The notes under the pieces: model-generated
The model's input: the letters and a program-made list of their open reading frames with translations, nothing else
What the model was told of the DNA's origin: nothing
Databases searched by the model: none
NCBI RefSeq assembly: GCF_016820515.1
Contig: NZ_JADHDV010000017.1
Span: forward strand, 1-64,000
Length of the DNA stretch: 64,000 nt
Direction: 5' to 3'
Source: Pseudoxanthomonas beigongshangi
GTDB lineage: Bacteria; Pseudomonadota; Gammaproteobacteria; Xanthomonadales; Xanthomonadaceae
Shown: one piece after another, positions 52,453 to 62,513 of the stretch
Layout: every line of letters starts with the position of its first letter
Numbering within the stretch: the first letter of the stretch is position 1
Translations under genes and position numbers: made by a program

Positions 52453-52989
52453 ATGGGTCTGGACCACGTTTCCACCGGCAAGAACCCGCCGGAAGAAATC
52501 AACGTCATCATCGAAATCCCGAAGGATTCGGAACCGGTGAAGTACGAAGTGGACAAGGAAAGCGGGGCGATCTTCGTCGATCGCATCCTCTCCACCCCGA
52601 TGCGCTATCCCTGCAACTACGGCTACGTGCCCAACACCCAGTGCGGCGACGGTGATCCGGCCGACGTGCTGGTGGTGCTGCCGCTGCCGCTGATCCCCGG
52701 CTCGGTCATCCGCTGCCGCCCGGTCGGCGTGCTGCGCATGAGCGACGAGGCCGGCAGCGACGAGAAGCTGCTCGCCGTGCCGGTGGAGAAGGTGTTCTCC
52801 GGCTACAAGCACATCACCGACATCGACCAGGTCAGCCCGCACTGGCTGGAGCGCATCGGCCACTTCTTCGAGCATTACAAGGATCTGGAGAAGGGCAAGT
52901 GGGTGAAGCTGGACGGCTGGGGCAACGCCGCCGACGCCAAGCAGGTGCTGGTCGACGCGATGCAGCGCTACGCCGAACTGAAGAAGTAA
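52453..52989 (+). CDS. ppa: inorganic pyrophosphatase, family I
   Basis: 178 residues from MGLDHVSTGKNPPEEINV. Family I active-site block GDGDPADVLVVLPLP with the three metal-binding aspartates, plus YEVDKESGAIFVDR, RYPCNYGYVPNTQ and YKDLEKGKWVKLDGW. It hydrolyses pyrophosphate to drive biosynthesis; cytoplasmic and normally hexameric. An in-frame ATG 42 bases upstream is unlikely since GLDHV is the usual N-terminus. A strong terminator follows. Confidence 0.97.
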   Translation: MGLDHVSTGKNPPEEINVIIEIPKDSEPVKYEVDKESGAIFVDRILSTPMRYPCNYGYVPNTQCGDGDPADVLVVLPLPLIPGSVIRCRPVGVLRMSDEAGSDEKLLAVPVEKVFSGYKHITDIDQVSPHWLERIGHFFEHYKDLEKGKWVKLDGWGNAADAKQVLVDAMQRYAELKK

Positions 52990-53012
52990 GCCGGCCCCGC
53001 ATCGCACAGCAG

Positions 53013-53041
53013 AAAGCCCGCCATCGGCGGGCTTTTTGTTT
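53013..53041 (+). terminator. intrinsic terminator of ppa
   Basis: AAAGCCCGCC and GGCGGGCTTT (53013-53022 with 53026-53035), 3-base loop, then TTGTTT on the plus strand. The plus strand gives a textbook rho-independent terminator 23 bases after the ppa stop, and with AAA before the stem it could also stop the convergent channel operon. Confidence 0.9.
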
Positions 53042-53080
53042 GCATGGTTGTTCGCATGAGGCGGCGGTTCCGACGCCTGT

Positions 53081-53767
53081 TCAACCGCTCTTGCGTATCC
53101 CCATCTTCAGCGTGGTCAGGCCGATCAGCCGCGACACCACCAGGGCGATGTACATGACCCCCGCGAACTGCTCCAGCATCACCAGCGCGCGCGCCTGCGC
53201 CTGCACCGGCACGATGTCGCTCAGGCCCACGCCCGAGAGCAGGCTGAAACTGAGGAACAGCAGTTCCATCCAGGTGCGCGGCTGCTCCGGATTCACCGCC
53301 GCGATGAAGCTGCCCGGATACCACTGCTGGCAGACCGAGAAGGCGAACGCGAACGCCCACGCCAGCAGGGTGAAGGTCGCGCCGGCGGCGAACAGTTCGT
53401 CGCTGGAGACCTCGTGGTCCTGCAGCATGTAGGCCATCAGGCTGCCGGCCGTATAGAAGTACAGCGCGCTCTCCAGCAGGTGCGCGAGGGTGTACAGCAC
53501 GTTGTTGTCGGTGATCGCGGCCAGCAGCGACAGCACCACCGACGGCACGCCCAGCGCCAGCGCGAACCACAGCCGCAGCGGGCTGCGGTTGACCACCCAT
53601 AGCGCCAGCGCGAGCACCAGGATCCCGAAAGCCCCGAACAGCGCGCGGCCGCCGGCGGTGCTTTCCATCACCGGGTACAGCAGCACCCCGCCGAGCTGCA
53701 CCAGCAGCAACCACGCCGACGGGTGCCGGCGCGCGGTAACCAGCCAGCGGAGCCAGGTCATGCCCAT
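53081..53767 (-). CDS. two-transmembrane ion channel-family protein with atypical filter
   Basis: 228 residues with about six hydrophobic helices. The last two flank a pore loop: WMELLFLSFSLLSGVGLSDIVPV (about 167-188) and LEQFAGVMYIALVVSRLIGL, the layout of Ion_trans_2 potassium channels. The filter reads V180-G181-L182-S183-D184 where potassium channels have V-G-Y-G-D, so the aromatic and second glycine are missing. It may conduct other or no ions. One base separates it from the small membrane gene upstream, so both belong to one operon with the DUF4136-type lipoprotein. Confidence 0.82.
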   Translation of the reverse strand: MGMTWLRWLVTARRHPSAWLLLVQLGGVLLYPVMESTAGGRALFGAFGILVLALALWVVNRSPLRLWFALALGVPSVVLSLLAAITDNNVLYTLAHLLESALYFYTAGSLMAYMLQDHEVSSDELFAAGATFTLLAWAFAFAFSVCQQWYPGSFIAAVNPEQPRTWMELLFLSFSLLSGVGLSDIVPVQAQARALVMLEQFAGVMYIALVVSRLIGLTTLKMGIRKSG

Positions 53768-53768
53768 C

Positions 53769-53936
53769 TCAACCCTTGAAGTGGTAGACCAGCGCGTAAT
53801 AGATCACGTAGATCCACGACAGCAGGCCGTGGATGATGGCCCACAGCAGCGACTTGTTGGCGCTCCAGGAAATGGTGATCGCCAACGCCGTGCCGAAGCC
53901 GATGCCCGCCCGGGCCGCACTCGCCGCGCCGCTCAT
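53769..53936 (-). CDS. small membrane protein, 55 residues
   Basis: Start [20 protein letters not shown] and end ALVYHFKG, with two hydrophobic stretches (about 8-24 and 30-50, SLLWAIIHGLLSWIYVIYYAL). The ATG overlaps the stop of the lipoprotein gene (ATGA, 53933-53936) and its stop is one base before the channel start. Such small partner proteins are found next to ion-channel genes in xanthomonads; it could be an accessory subunit, but no family is recognised. Confidence 0.72.
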   Translation of the reverse strand: MSGAASAARAGIGFGTALAITISWSANKSLLWAIIHGLLSWIYVIYYALVYHFKG

Positions 53937-54544
53937 TTGCGCGGCGCCGCGGGAACGACCGGGGTACCGCTGCCGGCCCGGTAGGGATAACGCGCAAAGA
54001 TGTCGGCAACCGCCTGGTCCAGGCGCGCGGCGCGTTCGGCCGGCTTGGCGTTGGCGACGCGGCCGACCGCGATGCCCTCCCATACCAGCTGGTTGCGCTT
54101 GGCGTCGACCAGATCGAAGTTCAGCGTGCCCTCGGTGTACTGGTAGACGTTGGTGCGGTCATACCAGTAGGGAACGGCGACATACCGGCGGGCGCGGTAG
54201 CTGTAGTAATAGTTGTAGTCCACGTCCGGCATGCTGACCACGTCGGTCTTTTCCTGCATGTAGGCGTTGATGTTCAACCACAGGTCCGGCGACTTCTCGT
54301 CGTAGGCGTAACCCCGCGATTCCATCTGCGCGCGGGCGGCGGCCTTGAGCCGGGCGCTGGTGATGGTGGCGTAGCCTTCGCTCTCCACCGCCAGCGGCGA
54401 GTAGAACGCGAAGCTCCGGTAGCGCGCGAAATCGGCCGACGGGTCGGCCTCGCTGCTGATGCGCGGGCCGGTGGCGCAGGCCGCCAGCAGCAGGACCCCG
54501 GCCAGCAGCAGGCCGCGGGTGAGGAATGGGATGGCATTGCGCAT
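53933..54544 (-). CDS. DUF4136-type lipoprotein
   Basis: 203 residues from [23 protein letters not shown] (lipobox LAAC); an ATG three codons upstream is possible. The mature part has [54 protein letters not shown], and [38 protein letters not shown], which is the DUF4136 layout. Lipid-anchored envelope protein of unknown role. First gene of the lipoprotein-small membrane-ion channel operon. Confidence 0.85.
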   Translation of the reverse strand: MRNAIPFLTRGLLLAGVLLLAACATGPRISSEADPSADFARYRSFAFYSPLAVESEGYATITSARLKAAARAQMESRGYAYDEKSPDLWLNINAYMQEKTDVVSMPDVDYNYYYSYRARRYVAVPYWYDRTNVYQYTEGTLNFDLVDAKRNQLVWEGIAVGRVANAKPAERAARLDQAVADIFARYPYRAGSGTPVVPAAPRK

Positions 54545-54653
54545 GTTCGGCATTCTCCTGTCCGGGACGCCAAGCGTCGCGCGGGCGCGGCGGCGGCACA
54601 AGCCCCGCCGGCCCGGAAAGGCGGCGAACGGACGCATCCGCCCGCCGCATGGT

Positions 54654-56700
<2,047 letters not shown>

Positions 56701-56848
56701 GGGCGCTATTACACCATATCGGCGGCGCGGGAGCGCTTCAGGCGGAGCTTGCTATGATGCGTGCCCGCCGGGGTACCGCCCGTCCGCATTTTTCCGCCCG
56801 ACGATTCGCGCCCTGCCCGGCCCCTCCCGTTCAGACAAGGAGGCCTGC

Positions 56849-58396
56849 GTGGTTTTCCGTATCTCCATCCTGCTGGTGGCCCTCCTGGTCGCCGCCGCCG
56901 GTCTTGCGCCCGGTCCTTTCAACGCCTGGATCCAGCAGCAGCTGGCCGGGATCATTTCCAGCGCCGGTTGGCTGTACCTGCTGATCGTGTTCGCCGCGCT
57001 GGTCTTCCTGCTGTATCTGGCGGTGGGGCGCTTCGCCAACCTGCGCATCGGTGGCGAGGATGCCGAGCCGGAATTCTCCAATGCCAGCTGGCTGGCGATG
57101 CTGTTCGCCACCGGCATGGGTATCGGCCTGGTGTTCTGGGGCGCCGCCGAGCCGGTGTCGCACTACTTCAAGCCGCCGGAAGGGCTGGTGCCGGGCAGCC
57201 TGGATGCCGCGCGCGCATCGATGCGCTACGTGTTCTTCCACTGGGGCCTGCATCCCTGGGCGATCTACGCGCTGATCGGACTGGCGATGGCCTGGTTCCA
57301 GTTCAATCGTGGCGGGCGCGGCCTGATCAGCGATCTGCTGCAACCGGTCATCGGGCATCATCATCGCGGCTGGATCGGCCACGCGGTGAACATCGCCGCG
57401 GTGGTGGCCACCGCGGTCGGCGTGGCCACCACGCTGGGATTCGGCACCATCCAGATCGCCGCCGGCGTGGCGCGGGTCACCGGCATTCCCGATTCCATCG
57501 GCACCGAGCTGGCGATCATCGGCGTGGCGTTCGTGCTGTACATGGCTTCCACCATCAGCGGCGTGGATCGCGGCATCAAATGGTTGTCGAACTTCAATCT
57601 CGGATTGGCCGCGCTGTTGCTGGCGATGGTGCTGGTGCTGGGTCCCACCGGTTTCATCTTCGACACCTTCACCACCACGCTGGGCACCTATCTCAACCAG
57701 TTGGTCAACATGAGCCTGCGGATGTCGCCGTTCTCCGGCAGCACGTGGGTAGCCGACTGGACGATCTTCTATTGGGCCTGGTGGATCGCGTGGGCACCGT
57801 TCGTCGGATCGTTCATCGCCCGCATCTCGTGCGGCCGGACCATCCGCGAGTTCGTGTTCGGCGTGGTAGTCATCCCCAGCCTGCTGGGCTTCGTGTGGTT
57901 CTCGGTGTTCGGCGGAACGGCGTTGTGGATGCAGATTCTCGGCGGCGTGGACATGGGCGCGCCGCTGGCGCGCGGCTATGAGACCGTGCTGTTCACCCTG
58001 TTCGATCATCTGCCGCTGTCGACGCTGCTGGCCGGCATCGCGGTGCTGCTGTTGATGATCTTCTTCGTGACCTCGGCCGATTCGGCGGTATTGGTACTGG
58101 CGAGCATGTCCACCGACACAGCCGGCGATCCGCCGCTGCGCCGACGCCTGGTCTGGGGCGTGGGCGTGGCGCTGGTCGCGGCGACCCTGCTGCTGGCAGG
58201 CGGCCTGGATGCCCTGCAAGGCGTCATCACCATCACCGCGCTGCCATTCGCGCTGCTGCTGTTGCTGGTGATGCTGGGCCTGTACCGCGCGCTGAACCAG
58301 GAATATCGGCTCGGGCGCCGGCGCGAGCAGCGCGCGCGCCGGCTGATCATGGACTGGATCGCGCGCGAGGACGCCGCGCAGTCGGAGGAACGCTGA
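56849..58396 (+). CDS. BCCT-family betaine/choline/carnitine transporter
   Basis: 515 residues with a GTG start preceded by AAGGAGG. Twelve transmembrane helices. BCCT marks: GMGIGLVFWGAAEPVSHY (near 82-99), FFHWGLHPWAIYAL, ATTLGFGTIQIAAG (near 195), and the signature WTIFYWAWWIAWAPFVGSFIARIS (near 310-333). It imports quaternary-ammonium compounds such as glycine betaine or choline with sodium or proton. The predicted C-terminus is short (REDAAQSEER), unlike the long osmosensing tail of BetP. No bet genes nearby. Convergent with the substrate-binding protein gene, 11 bases apart. Confidence 0.93.
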   Translation: MVFRISILLVALLVAAAGLAPGPFNAWIQQQLAGIISSAGWLYLLIVFAALVFLLYLAVGRFANLRIGGEDAEPEFSNASWLAMLFATGMGIGLVFWGAAEPVSHYFKPPEGLVPGSLDAARASMRYVFFHWGLHPWAIYALIGLAMAWFQFNRGGRGLISDLLQPVIGHHHRGWIGHAVNIAAVVATAVGVATTLGFGTIQIAAGVARVTGIPDSIGTELAIIGVAFVLYMASTISGVDRGIKWLSNFNLGLAALLLAMVLVLGPTGFIFDTFTTTLGTYLNQLVNMSLRMSPFSGSTWVADWTIFYWAWWIAWAPFVGSFIARISCGRTIREFVFGVVVIPSLLGFVWFSVFGGTALWMQILGGVDMGAPLARGYETVLFTLFDHLPLSTLLAGIAVLLLMIFFVTSADSAVLVLASMSTDTAGDPPLRRRLVWGVGVALVAATLLLAGGLDALQGVITITALPFALLLLLVMLGLYRALNQEYRLGRRREQRARRLIMDWIAREDAAQSEER

Positions 58397-58407
58397 CGGC
58401 CTCGCCG

Positions 58408-59274
58408 TCAGTCGATCCGGCCGGCCATTTCCGCCAGCATCGCCTCGTCGGCGGGCACCAGCCGCACCGCGTCGCCGAACTCCGGCCAGCCGGCGCGCAG
58501 TCCCGCCATCACCGCGGGATCCTGCTGGTCGGCAACCAGCAGTTCACCGCCGATCGCGGCGCAATCCCGATCGGCTGCCGGCCGGCACAGCAGCGGCCCG
58601 GGCGGAATGACCGGCGAGCGCCAGAGTTCATGCAGGTCCGGCTGCGGTTCCGCGTCGTAGACATCGGCCGCCAGTGCGGCCACGTCGGCGCGGCCGTCCT
58701 TCAGCCAGGCCAGCGACGCGGCATGCGAACCGGCGTAGTCGACCCGCGCGAATGCGGCTTCAGGATTCGCGATGCCCATTTCCGCCAGTCCGCCACGCGG
58801 CACGAATCCGCCCGACGCCGAATCGCGGCCGACCAGCGCCAGCCTCAGCGTGGCCGCCCCGGCGGCGAGCGCGATGCCTGACAACGGCCGTTTCGCGACG
58901 ATCACCGCGCGGTAGCGCTGCGCCTGCGCGGCGGGCACGTCCGGCACCGGCAACGTGGCCACGCTGCCCGGCGGCAATCGCAGCGCCTGCAGGTAACCGT
59001 GCAGGTTGGGCACCGCGACATCGACTTCTCCCGCCGCCATGCCCGCGATCAACGCGCTGGGCGACGGCAGCACGCGCACTTCGACGGGGCGCTGCAGCCG
59101 GCGGCCGAGATAGTCGGCCAGCGGCCGGATCGCCGCCGCCCGATCCCGCTGCGGATAGGCGTAGGTGGCCACCACCAGTGGCTCGGGATCCGCTGCCAGG
59201 GCGGGCGCAACCAGTGACACGAGCGCGATACCGCCCGCGAGAAACGCGCCCAAACGCAACCGGCGCAGCCTCAT
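58408..59274 (-). CDS. PhnD/SsuA-type periplasmic substrate-binding protein, orphan
   Basis: 288 residues. Signal peptide [28 protein letters not shown]. The mature part has [53 protein letters not shown], and [31 protein letters not shown], typical of the phosphonate/transferrin-like (PhnD) group of binding proteins, with ligand unknown. Its ATG overlaps the ilvD stop (ATGA, 59271-59274), so it is cotranslated with ilvD. There are no ABC permease or ATPase genes next to it in the window, so it may be an orphan or part of a non-ABC sensor. Confidence 0.83.
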   Translation of the reverse strand: MRLRRLRLGAFLAGGIALVSLVAPALAADPEPLVVATYAYPQRDRAAAIRPLADYLGRRLQRPVEVRVLPSPSALIAGMAAGEVDVAVPNLHGYLQALRLPPGSVATLPVPDVPAAQAQRYRAVIVAKRPLSGIALAAGAATLRLALVGRDSASGGFVPRGGLAEMGIANPEAAFARVDYAGSHAASLAWLKDGRADVAALAADVYDAEPQPDLHELWRSPVIPPGPLLCRPAADRDCAAIGGELLVADQQDPAVMAGLRAGWPEFGDAVRLVPADEAMLAEMAGRID

Positions 59275-61112
59275 GCGTTGTCCAGCAATGCCTTGTCGCG
59301 CACCGCGCCCTTGTCGGCGCTGGTGGCGAGGAGCGCGTATGCCTTGAGCGCGGTGGTCACCCGGCGCGCGCGCGGCTGCGCGGGTTTCCATCCGCGCGCA
59401 TCCTGTTCGGCGCGGCGCGCGGCCAGTTCCGCCTCGTCCACCAGCAGGTTGATGCCGCGGGCGGGAATGTCGATGCGGATGCGATCGCCGTCGCGGACCA
59501 GGCCGATCGCGCCGCCCGCCGCCGCTTCCGGCGAGGCATGGCCAATCGACAATCCGGAGGTGCCGCCCGAGAAGCGCCCATCGGTCAGCAGCGCGCACTG
59601 CTTGCCCAGGCCCTTGGATTTCAGATAGCTGGTCGGATACAGCATTTCCTGCATGCCCGGCCCGCCCTTCGGTCCCTCGTAGCGGATTACGACCACGTCG
59701 CCGGCCTTCACCTCGTCGCCCAGGATGCCCTTCACCGCCGCGTCCTGGCTTTCGTAGACGCGTGCGTTGCCTTCGAACACGTGGATGGATTCGTCGACAC
59801 CGGCGGTTTTCACCACGCAGCCATCGCGGGCGATGTTGCCGTACAGCACCGCCAGGCCGCCTTCCCGCGAGAAGGCGTGCTCGACATCGCGGATGCAACC
59901 CTCGGCGCGATCGGTATCCAGCGACGGCCAGCGGGTGTCCTGGCTGAAGGCGACCTGGGTCGGAATGCCCGCCGGCCCGGCCTTGTAGAAGGTGTGGACC
60001 TTCTCGTCCTCCACCACGCCCACGTCCCATTGCGCGATCGCGTCGCCCAGCGTCTTCGCGTGCACGGTCGCCACCTGCGTGTGCAGCAGCCCGCCGCGCG
60101 CCAGTTCCCCCAGGATCGCCATGATGCCGCCGGCGCGGTGCACATCCTCGATGTGGTACTTCTGGGTGTTGGGCGCGACCTTGCACAACTGCGGCACGCG
60201 TCGCGACAGCCGGTCGATGTCGCGCATGTCGAACGCCACCTCGCCCTCCTGCGCGGCCGCCAGCAGGTGCAGGATGGTGTTGGTCGAACCGCCCATCGCG
60301 ATGTCCAGGGTCATCGCGTTCTCGAAGGCCTCGAAGGTGGCGATGCCGCGCGGCAATGCGGTCGGATCCTCCGCGCCGTACCAGCGATGGCACAGCTCGA
60401 CGGCCAGGCGGCCGGCGCGCAGGAACAACTGCTCGCGGTCGGCATGGGTGGCGACCACCGTGCCGTTGCCCGGCAACGACAGGCCCAATGCCTCGGTCAG
60501 GCAGTTCATCGAGTTGGCGGTGAACATGCCCGAGCAGGAACCGCAGGTCGGGCACGCGCTGCGCTCGACCGCCGCCACCGCTTCATCGCTGGCGTTCGGA
60601 TCCGCCGCCATCACCATCGCGTCGATCAGATCCAGCTTGTGATCGGCCAGCCGCGTCTTGCCCGCCTCCATCGGACCACCGGAAACGAACACGGTCGGGA
60701 TGTTCAGCCGCAGCGCGGCCATCAGCATGCCCGGAGTGATCTTGTCGCAGTTGGAAATGCACACCAGCGCGTCGGCGCAGTGCGCGTTGACCATGTACTC
60801 CACCGAGTCGGCGATGACTTCGCGGCTGGGCAGCGAATACAGCATGCCGTCATGGCCCATCGCGATGCCGTCGTCGACCGCGATGGTGTCGAATTCCTTG
60901 GCGACACCGCCGACGCGTTCGATCTCGCGGGCGACCAGTTGGCCGAGATCCTTCAGGTGGACGTGTCCCGGCACGAACTGGGTGAAGGAGTTGGCGATGG
61001 CGATGATCGGCTTCTGGAAGTCGCCGTCCTTCATGCCGGTGGCGCGCCAGAGCGCACGGGCACCGGCCATGTTGCGCCCATGGGTGGAGGTCTTGGATCG
61101 GTATTCAGGCAT
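59271..61112 (-). CDS. ilvD: dihydroxy-acid dehydratase
   Basis: 613 residues from [17 protein letters not shown]; an upstream in-frame ATG 78 bases earlier gives an N-terminus unlike the family. Iron-sulphur ligands: [12 protein letters not shown] (near 120), [19 protein letters not shown] (near 190), and [20 protein letters not shown] near 520. It makes 2-ketoisovalerate and 2-keto-3-methylvalerate in the valine and isoleucine pathways. It is divergent from the ilv leader/ilvC transcript, so the branched-chain genes are split on two strands around a shared regulatory region. Confidence 0.97.
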   Translation of the reverse strand: MPEYRSKTSTHGRNMAGARALWRATGMKDGDFQKPIIAIANSFTQFVPGHVHLKDLGQLVAREIERVGGVAKEFDTIAVDDGIAMGHDGMLYSLPSREVIADSVEYMVNAHCADALVCISNCDKITPGMLMAALRLNIPTVFVSGGPMEAGKTRLADHKLDLIDAMVMAADPNASDEAVAAVERSACPTCGSCSGMFTANSMNCLTEALGLSLPGNGTVVATHADREQLFLRAGRLAVELCHRWYGAEDPTALPRGIATFEAFENAMTLDIAMGGSTNTILHLLAAAQEGEVAFDMRDIDRLSRRVPQLCKVAPNTQKYHIEDVHRAGGIMAILGELARGGLLHTQVATVHAKTLGDAIAQWDVGVVEDEKVHTFYKAGPAGIPTQVAFSQDTRWPSLDTDRAEGCIRDVEHAFSREGGLAVLYGNIARDGCVVKTAGVDESIHVFEGNARVYESQDAAVKGILGDEVKAGDVVVIRYEGPKGGPGMQEMLYPTSYLKSKGLGKQCALLTDGRFSGGTSGLSIGHASPEAAAGGAIGLVRDGDRIRIDIPARGINLLVDEAELAARRAEQDARGWKPAQPRARRVTTALKAYALLATSADKGAVRDKALLDNA

Positions 61113-61238
61113 GGTCTGCGGGGGAGTCGTATTGCGCGGAAGGCGGCGATTCTGCGGGCTTTTCATGGTTGCAGTTGCAACCATCGCCACGCAAACCGGC
61201 CTCTCATCGGGACATTACCGAAAATTTCCCCGGCGCGC

Positions 61239-61270
61239 TTGACAAGGCTCGAACGGGCATGTTTCCCTTG
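61239..61270 (+). promoter_or_regulatory. candidate promoter of the ilv operon
   Basis: A perfect TTGACA -35 hexamer at 61239-61244. No good -10 is seen at the usual spacing: TTTCCC at 61262-61267 (17-base spacer) or CATGTT with a shorter spacer. It lies 31 bases before the leader-peptide ATG, in the right place to drive leader and ilvC. The 126 bases before it also have to contain the ilvD promoter. Confidence 0.45.
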
Positions 61271-61275
61271 GCCTC

Positions 61276-61392
61276 ATGTTGCATCGCCACACGCCCCTGA
61301 CCCACGACCTGCGGACCGCGCCCAGCGCGGCCTCCATTCTCGTCGTCGTCCTTATTACCTCGCCAACAGGTGCGGGACGAACGGGCGTGTAA
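61276..61392 (+). CDS. ilv operon leader peptide
   Basis: A 38-residue reading frame starting MLHRHTPLTHDLRT, containing the regulatory run ILVVVLI (codons 22-28) rich in Ile, Leu and Val, and ending ..GAGRTGV before TAA at 61390-61392. The arrangement (branched-chain codon run, stop, then a G/C hairpin with T-run 24 bases later) is classical ribosome-mediated attenuation as known for ilvGMEDA of E. coli. Translation of the run stalls when Ile, Leu or Val charged tRNA is short, blocking formation of the terminator. No strong ribosome site is seen before ATG. Confidence 0.85.
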   Translation: MLHRHTPLTHDLRTAPSAASILVVVLITSPTGAGRTGV

Positions 61393-61415
61393 GCAGAAAA
61401 CAACGCCAGATTCGC

Positions 61416-61448
61416 AAAACCCCGCACTGAGAAGTGCGGGGTTTTTTA
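61416..61448 (+). terminator. ilv attenuator terminator hairpin
   Basis: A 13-base stem (61416-61428 with 61433-61445) with GAGA loop: core AAACCCCGCACT. It is followed by T residues (61442-61447), giving a strong intrinsic terminator 55 bases before the ilvC ATG. It lies downstream of the leader peptide and so acts as an attenuator. An alternative antiterminator would pair the 5' arm with leader sequence near the Val codons; I could not fold it by hand. Confidence 0.92.
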
Positions 61449-61502
61449 TTGCCGCCGATTTTTTCCGACCCACCCGCCCTTCCCAACTCAGGAATTCCGC
61501 AA

Positions 61503-62513
61503 ATGACCACCGCCGCCTCCTCCGCCCCGCAACCCAAGATCGCCGTCGTCGGCTACGGCAGCCAGGGCCGCGCGCACGCGCTGAACCTGCGCGAATCCGG
61601 TTTCGACGTCACCGTGGGCCTGCGCCCGGGCGGTCCCACCGAGGCCAAGGCCCAGGCCGACGGTTTCCTGGTCAAGTCGCCGGCCGAAGCCGTGAAGGAT
61701 GCCGACCTGGTCGCCGTGCTGACCCCGGACATGGTCCAGAAACAGCTCTACAACGACGTGCTGGCGCCGAACATGAAGCAAGGCGCCTGCCTGCTGTTCG
61801 CCCACGGCCTCAACGTCCACTACGGCCTGATCAGCCCGCGCGAGGATCTGGACGTGGTGCTGGTCGCGCCCAAGGGCCCGGGCGCGCTGGTCCGCCGCGA
61901 GTACGAAATCGGCCGCGGCGTGCCCTGCATCTATGCGGTCTACCAGGACAAGAGCGGCCAGGCCGAGGCGCTGGCGCTGGCCTATGCCGCCGGCCTGGGC
62001 GGCGCCCGCGCCAACATCATCAAGACCAGCTTCAAGGAAGAGACCGAAACCGATCTGTTCGGCGAGCAGGCGGTCCTGTGCGGCGGTGCTTCCTCGCTTG
62101 TGCAGGCCGGCTTCGAGACCCTGGTGGAAGCCGGTTACCAGCCGGAAATCGCCTATTACGAAGTCCTGCACGAGCTGAAGCTGATCGTCGACCTGTTCTA
62201 CGAGGGCGGCATCACCCGCATGCTGGAATTCGTGTCCGAGACCGCCCAGTACGGCGACTACGTCAGCGGCCCGCGCGTGATCGACGCCGGCACCAAGGCA
62301 CGCATGAAGGAAGTCCTGAAGGACATCCAGGACGGCACCTTCACCAAGAACTGGATCGCCGAGTACGAAGCCGGCCTGCCGAACTACAAGAAGTACAAGC
62401 AGGCCGACCTGGAACATCCGATCGAAGTCGTCGGCAAGCAACTGCGCGCCAAGATGGTGTGGCTGCAGGCCAACGCCTCCCAACCCGATACAGAACAGGC
62501 CGCCGCCGCATGA
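61503..62513 (+). CDS. ilvC: ketol-acid reductoisomerase, class I
   Basis: 336 residues from [11 protein letters not shown]. Rossmann motif [12 protein letters not shown] (near 18), specificity loop [11 protein letters not shown] (near 45), [15 protein letters not shown] and the catalytic helices [16 protein letters not shown] and [15 protein letters not shown]. It rearranges and reduces acetolactate or acetohydroxybutyrate with NADPH and magnesium. The GTG at 61434 inside the attenuator stem opens the same frame but is not the start. Ends in an ATGA overlap with ilvG (62510-62513). Under attenuation control. Confidence 0.97.
   Translation: MTTAASSAPQPKIAVVGYGSQGRAHALNLRESGFDVTVGLRPGGPTEAKAQADGFLVKSPAEAVKDADLVAVLTPDMVQKQLYNDVLAPNMKQGACLLFAHGLNVHYGLISPREDLDVVLVAPKGPGALVRREYEIGRGVPCIYAVYQDKSGQAEALALAYAAGLGGARANIIKTSFKEETETDLFGEQAVLCGGASSLVQAGFETLVEAGYQPEIAYYEVLHELKLIVDLFYEGGITRMLEFVSETAQYGDYVSGPRVIDAGTKARMKEVLKDIQDGTFTKNWIAEYEAGLPNYKKYKQADLEHPIEVVGKQLRAKMVWLQANASQPDTEQAAAA

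Noticed and set aside
58674-61430. 918-codon plus-strand frame
   Set aside because: Antisense to ilvD and the binding protein gene; ilvD has complete iron-sulphur motifs on the other strand.
61434-61502. GTG start for ilvC inside the attenuator stem
   Set aside because: The 23-residue extension is not in the family, overlaps the terminator, and the ATG at 61503 matches the usual N-terminus.
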